From positions 62,001 to 126,000 of the forward strand of contig UESW01001674.1 in the NCBI GenBank assembly GCA_900491605.1: DNA of 64,000 bases, given 5' to 3'. Made by a program: the position numbers and the translations under genes. Within the stretch, counting starts at the first letter, position 1, and each line of letters begins with the position of its first letter. Below the pieces are notes generated by a model. The model did not search any database and had not been told where the DNA came from. It saw only the letters and a list, made by a program, of their open reading frames with translations. Of this stretch, positions 1 through 9,325 are shown in pieces. This DNA comes from Calamus simplicifolius. Taxonomy: Eukaryota > Streptophyta > Magnoliopsida > Arecales > Arecaceae.

Positions 1-55
1 TATATTAAGATTAGAAAATTTTATATCAGTTATAAAATGTATTTAAAAAGTTTAC

Positions 56-454
56 CTGAAACTCTGAAAAATAAAACTCCCTCGTGGCCGCAGATACATG
101 GTGCCAATCGTAGCCACTGGGATCAGCACGGCTCTGAAATATAGAGCTGATCCGGCTCGATACAGTATGCTGCTCAATAAAGCTGTTAAAAAAACTAATT
201 AAAATAAGTAATTAACTTAAAAACATAAACATATAGTTACAATTAGTATATACTTACAGCCCATCGGCATCCAATCGAAGTACGGTGCGACCGACCAAAG
301 AAGAACTCTCAGAGGTCTGTGCCGATCGGGTAGAGGAAAATACAGGATGAGCGTCGACGCCTGGAGAGGCGGAAGTCCGTGCGTCAGGGCTGGTAGTGGG
401 ATGTGACGCAGCAGGGCTATGTCCGTCAGGGGTAGATCTACCTCGGTCCGTCAT
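56..454 (-). CDS. CACTA-1 second gene (Transposase_24/Ptta-like), 5' exons only
   Basis: Two exons of the accessory gene of CACTA-1 are visible: 454-254 (start Met, a Ser/Thr/Pro-rich 66-residue segment) and 182-56, bounded by an AACAG acceptor and a CAG|GTAAAC donor. The rest lies left of the window. The matching gene in CACTA-3 (34350-35880) shows the continuation, which resembles the plant En/Spm-associated Transposase_24 family by its conserved tryptophan-rich block. Products of such second genes are thought to bind the subterminal repeats and assist transposition (family knowledge; not shown here). It sits directly downstream of the transposase gene on the same strand, as is usual for CACTA elements. 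The function is inferred from position and family; no complete product can be read. Confidence 0.6.
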
Positions 455-563
455 ACTGTAAATACTAAAGATTAATGCAATGCAATATAATTATGAATAA
501 TTAATAAACATACAAAAATTTAACACTTATAAAAATAAATCGAAATTGAATGAACCTATATCT

Positions 564-3500
564 TTAATCAGTGTCATTTGTTTCGTGAAATGTTGGTTCA
601 ACATCCGATGCCGTATCGGACTGTGATTCAGTTTCATTATCATCGGAAGGAAACCGAACATTTGCATCCTCAATTTCTTGGACATCACCATTTGGATCTC
701 TAAGTGATGTTTCAGGAGCCCTTGTGTCGTCCTCAATTGCATGCATTTCCATCTCATCCTCTTGAAATGCAGGGCACTCAGTTGATTGACTTGATGAACT
801 CTCATCTAATATGATTGTTGAACGTGGAACGATTTTAGAAACAGCCCACCAATCTCGCTTGTCGTTGCGCAAACTTGGATATCCGCAGTAAAACACTTGC
901 TGAGCTTGGGATGCAAGAATGAATGGTTCATATTTCTGCAATCTTCGTCGATGGTTTACTTCAACTAGATTGTAGTCGTTATGAACCCTTTTACCGACAG
1001 GAATTGTCGGATCAAACCAATCACAACGAAACAATACAGTTCGTTTCATAGGCCAACCGGGATATTCAACTTCGACCACCTCTACTAACTTTCCGTAATA
1101 ATCCTGCATATTTGCTCCAGCACTTTCTCCTTTAACACATACGCCCCAATTCTGCGTCCCTCTTGAAGATGCTAGTCGTTCAATTTGAAATTTGTATCCA
1201 TTAACAAAATAGCCAGTATAGGTAGTTACGGTCTTCAATGGCCACTGCGCTAGACATTTAATGAAAATATTATCGGTTGTGAACCATGGACCGTTTACCT
1301 ATAAATTAATAAGCTATTCACAATCAATTCAAAAAATAAAGATTAGTGATAGTATTCACAAATTCATAAAACCAATAAGCGAACTCCGTTTCTAACTTCT
1401 GCCCAATGGCAATTTGACTGATGCTGGGATCCATCTGTCGTTGTCTATCACAATACATCCTTAAGGGATTATAACAATTAAAACTTCTGTTAGCAATTAA
1501 ATAGTATGGTATTTTACAATTTAAAGTAGAAGTTCTAATTAAGCAATTAATGAAGTGTACATATACTTACTCAATGTATGGGTCGACTTCTCTACAGTTC
1601 ATTAGGATGTAATAATGTGCTGCATTATACTCCACATCGCTTAATTGTCTTGACTTCTGCCTCCCAAATGAACGGCCGATACTTTTAAATATTGATATTC
1701 TACCGTCAGTAGGTTCTCCTTCGTCCACACATATGTCATCGTTACGACCAAGATTGCGGGTCCTCGTATGAACGTGACCCTCAAAGTAATGCGAGGCAAA
1801 AGCTGAAACTTCTTCAACCAAGTGTGCATTGCATATAGAACCTTCAACCCTTGCCTTATTCCGCACATTATTTTTTAACTTCTTAAGATACCTATATGTA
1901 AAGTTGAAAAATATAAATAAAATAATATTTGAAATGTCAACATGTATTACTGATTTGGGTGTTTACCTCTCGAAAGGATACATCCAGCGATACTGCACGG
2001 GACCAGCTATACGTGCTTCGTATGGCAAGTGAACCGGTAAATGCTCCATTGAGTCAAAAAAACTTGGAGGAAATATTCGCTCCAGCTTGCATAAAATAAT
2101 TGAATTTCCTCCTCAAGCCTTTCCATGGATGCAGAAGTAATGACTGCGGCAGATAACTCCTTAAAGAACAAGCTGAGCTCTGTCAATGCCTTCCACACAT
2201 GTTGCGGAAGCAACTCACGAAAAGCTATGGGCAATAACCGTTGCATGAAAACATGACAGTCATGACTCTTCATGCCAAACAACTTGAGCTTATGCATGTC
2301 CACACACCTACCGATATTTGAAGCATAACCATCAGGAAATTTTAATCCTCTAATCCAGTTACATAAAACTTCTCGTAAATTTTTGTCAAGAGTGTAACAG
2401 GCTTTAGGATAGGTCCCGTCAGCATTCCTTCTCAAATCACCTCTTCTGCAATACTGATTAAGTTCTTCTCTCGACTTTGCAGTGTCTTTGGTTTTTCCCG
2501 GGATGTTTAGTACCGTGTTAAATATGTTATCAAAGAAATTTTTCTCAATATGCATAACATCCAAGTTGTGCCGGATGAGATTTGTGCTCCAATACGGCAA
2601 ATCCCAAAAAATGCTCCGCTTCTTCCAGTTATGTTCTTTACATATACGGCCATTTATTCTATCTGCATCTGGTTCCCAAGCATACCTCAACCCCAAATGC
2701 TCTATAGTATCAAATATATCTGTGCCAGACCTAACCGGTTCGGCGAATTTTGTGACTGCTTTGTTCTTCCGGAAGGCGATCAAGTTCCGCCTATAAGGAT
2801 GATTCGAAGGCAAGAACTTTCTATGATTATCAAACCATGACTGCTTACCACTCTTCTGCAATGTAAATGCATCTGAATCATACATGCAATGAGGGCATGC
2901 CAGACGCCCAGAAGTGCTCCAACCAGACAACATTGCATATGCCGGAAAGTCACTGATTGTCCACATCAAAGCAGCTCTCATGATGAAATTTTGTTTCATA
3001 GAAATGTCGTAGGCTATGACTCCTGTTTCCCACAACATTTTCAATTCGGCTACCAGCGGTTGTAAGAAGACATCAATCTTCTCTTTTGGATTTGATGGTC
3101 CTGGAACCAAAACTGTCAAAAACATTGCAGTATCTTTCATGCACTTCCACGGTGGAAGATTATATACAGTCAGTATTACAGGCCAACATGAATATTGTTG
3201 CCCCGCTTGACCAAACGGTTGGAAGCCATCGGTACAAAGACCTAATCTCACATTCCTTATTTCTTCTGCGAAATCAGGATGATTTTCATTGAAATGCTTC
3301 CAAGCTTTTGAATCTGATGGATGTCGCATTTCATCTTCTTTAGATTCATGTTCGGCATGCCATCTCATATCAGCAGATGTAGCCTCAGATCTGTATAATC
3401 TCTGGAGGCGTGGAGTAAGAGGGAAGTAATGCATCCTCTTGTAAGGCACACTTTTCCTCCTACTTGTACTAGCTCCCCCTTCGCCGTTTTTGTACCTCGA

Positions 3501-4232
3501 TTGCCGCAAATCTTACACCATCTCAGCTCTGAGTCTTCACCCCAATATATCATACAATTGTTCAAGCAACAATCGATCTTATTAACTGGGAGCCCAAGGC
3601 CACGCAATAACTTCTTCGTTGAGTAGAAACTGTCTGCTACAACATTATGATTTGGCAAAACTTCCTTCATTAACCCAGCTACAGCATTGAATGCCTTTTC
3701 TGATAATCGATGTTCCGCCTTAATATTCAACAACCGAGCAGCCATAGACAATTGGGAATGACTCTCACAACCAGGATACAATTCTTGATTTGCAGAACAC
3801 AACATATCATAAAATTGTTGTGCATCTGGATTTGGTTCTTCCATAAATGTATTCTGATTGAATTCGTTACCCGATGCATTCATCACCATTTCTTCGTATG
3901 TGTTTAAATTCACAAATGGTTCATCAATGGGATTTGACACTTCTTGGCTAGTGACAGCTGCAAACATTTCCTCAGTTTCACCATGACAGTTCCAAACATC
4001 GTACCCAGGAACAAACCCTTTTTACACAAGTGCACCTTCACAGTTTTCACACATCTCTATAGGCTTTATTCTGACACTTGCGTAAGTTGCAGGGGCACCT
4101 GATCCTAGGCCCATCCATCCATTCGGGTTGACTACATGCAAATGCTATAAATTCTTCCAATCCATTCAGAAAATCTGGATTAAGCAACCCATCTTTTAAC
4201 CTTACATACATCCACGAGCGAGCCCCGCTCAT
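564..4232 (-). pseudogene. CACTA-1 TNP2-like transposase, frameshifted
   Basis: Transposase gene of CACTA-1; the product would bind the element ends and catalyse excision and insertion in the nucleus. The first block (4232-4047) has the transposase-associated domain, with an RCPC motif and the start MSGARSWMYVRL. The TNP2 core follows at 3967-3365 and 3509-2007, with the family hallmark RLGLCTDGFQPFG and the motif LDVMHIEKNFFDN. A DUF4218-like tail lies at 1866-1567, and a DUF4216-like exon ending in an acidic tail at 1238-564. It is broken. A one-base deletion near 3511 (GCGGCAATC against GTGGGCAATC in CACTA-3) splits the core, and the first block stops at about 4047 where CACTA-3 reads on. 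An intron separates 1567 from 1238. Apart from these breaks it is better preserved than the CACTA-3 copy. Confidence 0.88.
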
Positions 4233-4528
4233 TTTTGACCAACTTATACAATTCCTGGTAAACCATTAAAGGAGACAACAATTTAATTTTGCATTAGTCA
4301 TTATAGCAATAGATTAATTCTTTTACACATCTAAGGTAAATAACAAATATTGTGCCTCTTTAATTATACCGATAAATCAAGGCCGGGCCATGGCTACGAT
4401 CCTTGACGTGCTATCCAGGACCGAGGCCCAGGACCGGGGTCCGTTCAATCATTAGACTTCACAAGTAAGCAAGTGTCCTAAATGAATTCCACTTTCACTC
4501 CACTAGGACTTAGGTAAGGCCCTATCCC

Positions 4529-4731
4529 ATTCAAGATTATTTTATGCGATATGTTATTCTGCTAGAAATTATCATCGTTTACGTTGAAATTTTGGCAGCA
4601 ATTCCCCTTATGTTCTCCTAAATGTGTGGCTTATATGCCACACTAGGAGAACGTATGAGGATATACAAACTGCAAGCTCAACTAACGATGACGAATAGCA
4701 GACAAACATATCGCAAAAAATAATCTCAAAC
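4529..4731. repeat. Foldback (long imperfect inverted repeat) in CACTA-1
   Basis: About 200 bases fold on a centre near 4633, where GTGTGGC and GCCACAC flank TTATAT. The outer arms pair as TTCAAGATTATTTTATGCG against the reverse complement of CGCAAAAAATAATCTCAAA. A second, smaller hairpin (CTCAAACTGTCC, ACTA, GGACAATTTGAG) abuts the right arm. The structure lies upstream of the transposase start. It recurs in CACTA-3 at 30011-30214, so it belonged to the common ancestor. It could be a nested foldback MITE, a small-RNA-generating hairpin or a regulatory leader; the sequence does not decide between these. Confidence 0.75.
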
Positions 4732-5577
4732 TGTCCACTAGGACAATTTGAGAATTTGCAAGACTAAGTCTTACAAAGTCTCAAATGGGTCTAAAGGTTA
4801 TAGTGCTGTGAGAAATAATATGAAAAATCAAAGAACGAACTTGACATAGTATGTATGTCATATGGATTACTTTAGATAAGTAAAAATGGATTCAACCTAG
4901 CCTAAACTAAATCCGATTCAATCTAATAACTCAAATCACATAAAAGCTATGCTCTTATCTCAAATTCTTTTTATTAGGAGGAGTTATATTCTATCAGTAC
5001 TTGAATCTGAGTTCACTATATCAAATTTAATATTCTTGCATTAAATTTAGTTCTAAATGAGCTATATCATTTTTCCTTAATGATATCGAATTTATTTTAA
5101 TTGGTTGGTTTAGAATTTAAGGAATTATATCAAATTATGGTTTGCTATATCAAATTTCTTTCAATTGAAGAACATGAATATTCTAAATTTTTTTCTAATT
5201 TGCTAAGAAAATGATTGTGACAATATTTAAAAACTAAATATTTAAAATTTGCTAAACCAAAATATAACAGGTAATAAAGAAATATAAATTCATTAAAAAT
5301 TTAATCATCTAAACTATCAAAACCATATAAATTGCATGATAAGCATTCTAATAATAATATATCATGAACAATATTTCAAGAAATAAATAGATTCGATAAC
5401 ACACGACATTTATAAATCTAAATATATAAATTTTAAATATATCAAATATTATGCAAATATCAAATTATGCATTACAAGATTATAAATTACATGCAAATTT
5501 CTCTAATATTTCATATAAAATTGAGTTCATAAACATAAATAAATTAAACAAAAAAATTTCATAATGAATGAAAAAAA
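4732..5577. other. AT-rich spacer in CACTA-1
   Basis: AT-rich sequence between the foldback and the GC-rich block. I see no gene, tandem repeat or RNA in it. A duplicate of its left part, with the ACTAAGTCTT word and the GGTTATAGTGCTGTGAGA stretch, is present upstream of the CACTA-3 foldback, which confirms that it is part of the element. Confidence 0.6.
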
Positions 5578-6470
5578 AATGTCACCCCCTGAGGCCACGG
5601 TCACGGCCGCGGCCATGGCCGAAAATGGCAGGGGTGGGGGAAAAACCCCACCCCGGCCCTGAATAGGAATTATGTTTACCCAAGTAGACCTACAGAATCC
5701 TAAAAGGGGATGAGAGCATTTTTTATTGCACATGGTTATCATTTACAGATACCGCAGCAAATAGGGTTCGTGCATGATCTCAATTTAATTCAATTTTAAA
5801 TTTAGATCATAATTTTAGATCTGAACCTAATCTATTCTCAAATTAAAGCAGCCTATAAAAAGAGTTTTGGATGCAGTAGTTGTCGGGATTAGTTCGAGAT
5901 TAAGTATGATTGAAATTTTGCTAAAAATACTTGGGTTCAAGTTGAGATCAGGTCATGTTGAATTTTCATTTGAGTCAAATACCTAGCTAAATAAAAGTTA
6001 TTAAAAGAAACGAATTTAAACTTAATTTTTATTCATATTTTTTAATAACATCCAAGTAATTGATCTTTCTTAATTTAAATTTTTATAATTTTTAAAATAT
6101 TTATTAATATTATTGAGGCATTATAAATAAGAGTTTATAAAAATAAATTATAAAATAGATATTTTAATATAATTAAACGAACATATATGAGAAAAAAATG
6201 TAGTATTACTAGGGGAAAAACCCTCAGGGGTGGGGGAAAAAACCCCACCCGACAATTTTTTTTTTTAAAAAAAAATAGTGGCCTGGCCACCGCCAGCCGT
6301 GGCTTGAGACCACGGTCACGGTCGTGGCCGTGGCCGAAGAAGGCAGGGGTGGGGGAAAAACCCTACCCCAGCCCCTTAAAAAAAAAAAAATAGCGGCCTG
6401 GCCTCAGGGGTGGGGGAGAAACCCCACCCCAACAGTTTTTTTTTTTTTAAACGGTGGCCTGGCCATCGTG
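5578..6470. repeat. GC-rich minisatellite blocks in CACTA-1
   Basis: Blocks at about 5578-5672 and 6208-6470 share units built from CCACGGTCACGGCCGTGGCC and GGCAGGGGTGGGGGAAAAACC, each followed by a poly-A/T run and GGCCTGGCC. The words are nearly self-complementary (GGCCATGGCC, GGGTGGGG with CCCCACCC), so the blocks can form hairpins. They stand out sharply from AT-rich surroundings. AT-rich sequence with no gene lies between them (5673-6207). The same type of block starts CACTA-3 at 28681. Confidence 0.75.
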
Positions 6471-6479
6471 ACATAATTT

Positions 6480-6705
6480 ATTTTTTAAAAAAAATTGTGA
6501 CGCACTGATTTGCATCGTAATATTTTATTTCATAATTATATTTTATAAAAATTAATTTTTTAAAAAATAATTGCGATGCACATGGTTGCATCGCAATGTT
6601 TTAATTTTAATTTTTTTATAACATTTATTTTTTTAAAAAAATTGCGATGCAATTCTTGCGTCGCTAAACTAAAAATTAATTTTTTTTAATTTTTTGGTTT
6701 ATTGC
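6480..6705. repeat. Inner subterminal repeats of CACTA-1
   Basis: Repeated TTGCGATGCAA-type and TGCGTCGCTAAA-type words alternate with long A/T runs, ahead of the 85-bp array. The same words resume at 7720. They probably act as transposase or accessory-protein binding sites, as subterminal repeats do in known CACTA elements (inference). Confidence 0.6.
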
Positions 6706-7719
6706 AATCTCGGACTGTTGCGATCAATCCGATCGGCGATGATCCAACGGTTGCGATCGATCCAAGCCATGATCCCGATCGGTGATGATCGATCTCGAAT
6801 CGTTGCGATCAATCCGATCGGCGATGATCCAACGGTTGCGATCGATCCAAGCTATGATCTCGATCGGCGACGATCGATCTCGGACTGTTGCGATCAATCC
6901 GATCGGCGATGATCCAACGGTTGCGATCGATCCAAGCCATGATCCTGATCGGTGATGATCGATATTAGATCGTTTCGATCAATCCGATCGGCAATGATCC
7001 GATGGTTGCGATCGATCCAAGCCATGATCCCGATCGGCGACAATCGATCTTGGACCATTGCGATCAATTCGATCGGCGACGATCCGACGGTTGCGATCGA
7101 TCCAAGCCATGATCCCGATCGATGATGATCAATTTTGGACCGTTGCGATCAATCCGATCGGCGACGATCCGATGGTTGCGATCGATTCAAGCCATGATCC
7201 CGATCGGCGATGATCGATCTCAAACCATTGTGATCAATCCGATCGGTGATGATCCGACGGTTGCGATCGATCCAAGCCATGATCCTGATCGGCGATGATC
7301 GATCTTGGACCATTGCGATCAATCCGATCGGCGACGATCCGATGGTTGCGATCGATCCAAGCCATGATCTCGATCGGAGACGATCGATCTCGGACCATTG
7401 CGATCAATCCAATCGGCGACGATCCGACGGTTGCAATCGATCCAAGCCATGATCCCGACCGGCGACAATCAATCTCGGACCATTACGATCAATCCGATCG
7501 GCAACAATCCGATGGTTGCGATCGATCCAAGCCATGATCCCGATCGGCGACAATCGATCTCGGACCGTTGCGATCAATCTGATCGGCGACGATCCGACGG
7601 TTGCGATCGATCCAAGCCATGATCCCGATCGGCGACAATCGATCTCGGACCGTTGCGATCAATCCGATCGGCGATGATCCGATGGTTGCGATTGATCCAA
7701 GCCATGATCCCGATCGGCG
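6706..7719. repeat. 85-bp tandem array, about 12 copies, in CACTA-1
   Basis: The unit carries GTTGCGATCAATCCGATCGG, then a CGGTTGCGATCGATCC segment and CCATGATCCCGATCGG. Successive starts at 6717, 6802, 6887 and 6972 give an 85-bp period. Copies differ mostly by C/T and G/A changes, as expected from methylated cytosine decay. The many short open frames here arise from the repeat and are not genes. GATC-rich palindromes (CGATCG, GATCGATC) are dense. Confidence 0.9.
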
Positions 7720-8312
7720 ATGCACTGAGTTGCATCGCAATATTTTTATTTCATAATTATATTTTATAAAAATTAATTTTTCTTAAAATAATTGTGATGC
7801 ACCTAGTTGCGTCGCAATGTTTTATTTAAAAAAAAAAATTGCGATGCAGTACTTGTGTCACAAAATTAAAAATTATTTTTTTTAATTTTCTAGTATATTG
7901 CATCGCTAATGCGTAGGTATTTAACATAATTAATTTTTTTAAAAAACATTGCGATGTAATGAAATGCATCGCAATATTTTTATGTCATAATTTTATTTTA
8001 AAAATATTAATTTTTCTTAAAATAGTGACGCACTATTTGCGTCGCTAAATTAAAATTTAATATTTTTTAGTTTTTTGAGCTATGCGTCGCTATTGCGTCA
8101 CTATTTAGCGACGCAACTGTTGCATCGCTAAATTAACAATTTCTTTTTTAATTTTTTAGTTTTTTGCGTCGCTATTGAGTCGCTAAATAGCGACTCATAT
8201 TTCTGGGGTCACTAAATGCATCGCTATTTTTATTGTCGCTAAGGCGTCGCAATTTGGTCGTAATTTAGCGATGCAAAGATGCGTCGCTAAATTTGCGTCT
8301 CTATCTTAGTAT
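7720..8312. repeat. Outer subterminal repeat region of CACTA-1
   Basis: Dense direct and inverted copies of GCGTCGCTAAATAGCGACGC-type words run up to the terminus. Short inverted pairs such as TAGCGACGCAA and TTGCGTCGCTA recur roughly every 50-100 bases. This is the usual arrangement next to CACTA termini. The same vocabulary occurs at 36060-36320, next to the CACTA-3 terminus. Confidence 0.8.
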
Positions 8313-8324
8313 TTTTTTGTAGTG
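8313..8324 (-). repeat. CACTA-1 terminal inverted repeat (one end)
   Basis: The plus strand ends TTTTTTTGTAGTG at 8324, so the minus strand starts CACTACAAAAAA, the CACTA signature. The three bases after it are AAA, the candidate half of the target duplication. The partner end is outside the window. Confidence 0.85.
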
Positions 8325-8372
8325 AAATTTATTCTTAATGATTCAACATGAATATTGATTCAACATGAATAT

Positions 8373-8388
8373 GGGCTCTGATATCAAT
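8373..8388 (-). other. Primer binding site of a truncated LTR element
   Basis: GGGCTCTGATATCAAT on the plus strand is the complement of a TGATATCAGAGCCC site, close to the initiator-Met tRNA primer site of plant copia elements (TGGTATCAGAGC, one G to A). It abuts the LTR at 8389. Only the 48 bases at 8325-8372 of the interior remain beyond it, because CACTA-1 begins there. Confidence 0.7.
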
Positions 8389-8879
8389 TGTTAAAAATTA
8401 AATCCGAACCTTTGGTGAAGACCATCACCTTGAAGCCCAAGAATCATTCATGTTTAATCATTAAGAATCTATAATTGATAAATGAAAGCGTACCTAAATC
8501 CATATTTCTTGATTGCTCTCCAGAATCCTGCGGTTGGCCTTTCAAATCAACATGTACTCCTAGAGAGCCCTTTAGAATTTTTTCTAAGCTATTCTTTCTG
8601 TTGATGCAATTCAGAGAGGAAGGTCATACTTGCGATCCAGGGACCATAACCGCTATATATAGATAATTTCATCATTACCTTTGGTATTTCTATTTTATCC
8701 CATCATAAAAATAGAAATAACCCCTAGTTCTTTACACATGCCACACCTAATCAGATACATTAAAGCCCAAATCACTGAAACCTTAGCTGATCACTTTTAA
8801 TTGAGTTTAACCTTATTTGATAGTCCGTAACACATAATTATTTCACATATAAGCCCAATGTTGGATTAAAAATCCAACA
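8389..8879 (-). repeat. 5' LTR of a small copia-like element, truncated
   Basis: Starts TGTTAAAAATTAAATCC and ends GGATTAAAAATCCAACA, giving TG/CA ends and about 17 bases of near-perfect inverted terminus. Length is 491 bp. The primer site lies on its lower side, so on the minus strand this is the 5' LTR and the interior should continue leftwards, now interrupted by CACTA-1. A palindromic TATA-like CTATATATAG lies at 8653-8662. No protein domain of this element is visible, so its copia assignment rests on the primer site alone. Confidence 0.7.
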
Positions 8880-8896
8880 TTCACTCCTCCAACTGG

Positions 8897-9265
8897 ATGC
8901 CATCATTAAACTCGAGGTCTAGGGGATATGGGAATGGACTTTTCGAAGTGGTCAGAAAAAATCGCCGCCATGGACACTACTACTGTTGGCTAGCCCGAAC
9001 TACCAGTGTCATCTTGCGCTCGAGCGTTGGCTGCATGGGATTTCATATGGGTCCCCACATCATGGCTGCCATGGCCATTGAAAGAGAGTATGATAGCCTC
9101 GCCAAGAAATCGTTTCAAAAGCACGAGTTGGAAGTAGAACAAACCGTGGCACCCTCCTTCCTTTCTTCCACCATTCTCCTAGCCACCGTAGTGCTCAATT
9201 TCACTCTTTACGGCTCTAAGCCATCATTAGAAACTGTAGCCTTGACTTCTTTTTATCTTTTCTAA
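8897..9265 (+). other. Unidentified 122-codon open frame
   Basis: An open frame starting MPSLNSRSRGYGNG, between two LTRs. The middle is Ala/Glu-rich and the end hydrophobic. I recognise no domain, and no promoter or intron signal supports it. GC content is higher than in the flanking LTRs, so it may be a piece of genuine host sequence or of an unrelated old element. Expression and function are unknown. The 8880-9325 gap between the two LTRs holds nothing else that I can name. Confidence 0.2.
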
Positions 9266-9325
9266 TATTTTATAATGATGCCTACCACTATTTATTTAAT
9301 CTATTCCTTATCATTTGAGTGATTA

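Larger units (their letters stand above)
1..8324 (-). mobile_element. CACTA-1, CACTA (En/Spm) DNA transposon, partial
   Basis: Class II cut-and-paste element on the minus strand. Its 5' end is the terminus at 8313-8324, which reads CACTACAAAAAA on the minus strand; its 3' end lies left of the window. From 5' to 3' on the minus strand it holds subterminal repeats built on GCGTCGCTAA-like words (8324-7720), an 85-bp tandem array, GC-rich minisatellite blocks, a foldback at 4529-4731, a TNP2-type transposase gene (4232-564) and the first exons of a second gene (454-56). CACTA-3 (28681-36332) is the same family in the opposite orientation, with matching gene order, foldback and GC-rich blocks. 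The family call rests on the terminus and on transposase similarity seen by eye. The target duplication cannot be tested because only one end is present. Confidence 0.9.

Noticed and set aside
4529..4731. Foldback as a microRNA precursor
   Set aside because: The arms are longer than plant precursors usually are and no mature sequence or known family word is visible. Retained only as an undefined foldback.
6694..7740. Several short frames in the CACTA-1 array
   Set aside because: The 85-bp unit is not a multiple of three and the frames are repetitive (SDRRRSDGC-like). Not a gene.
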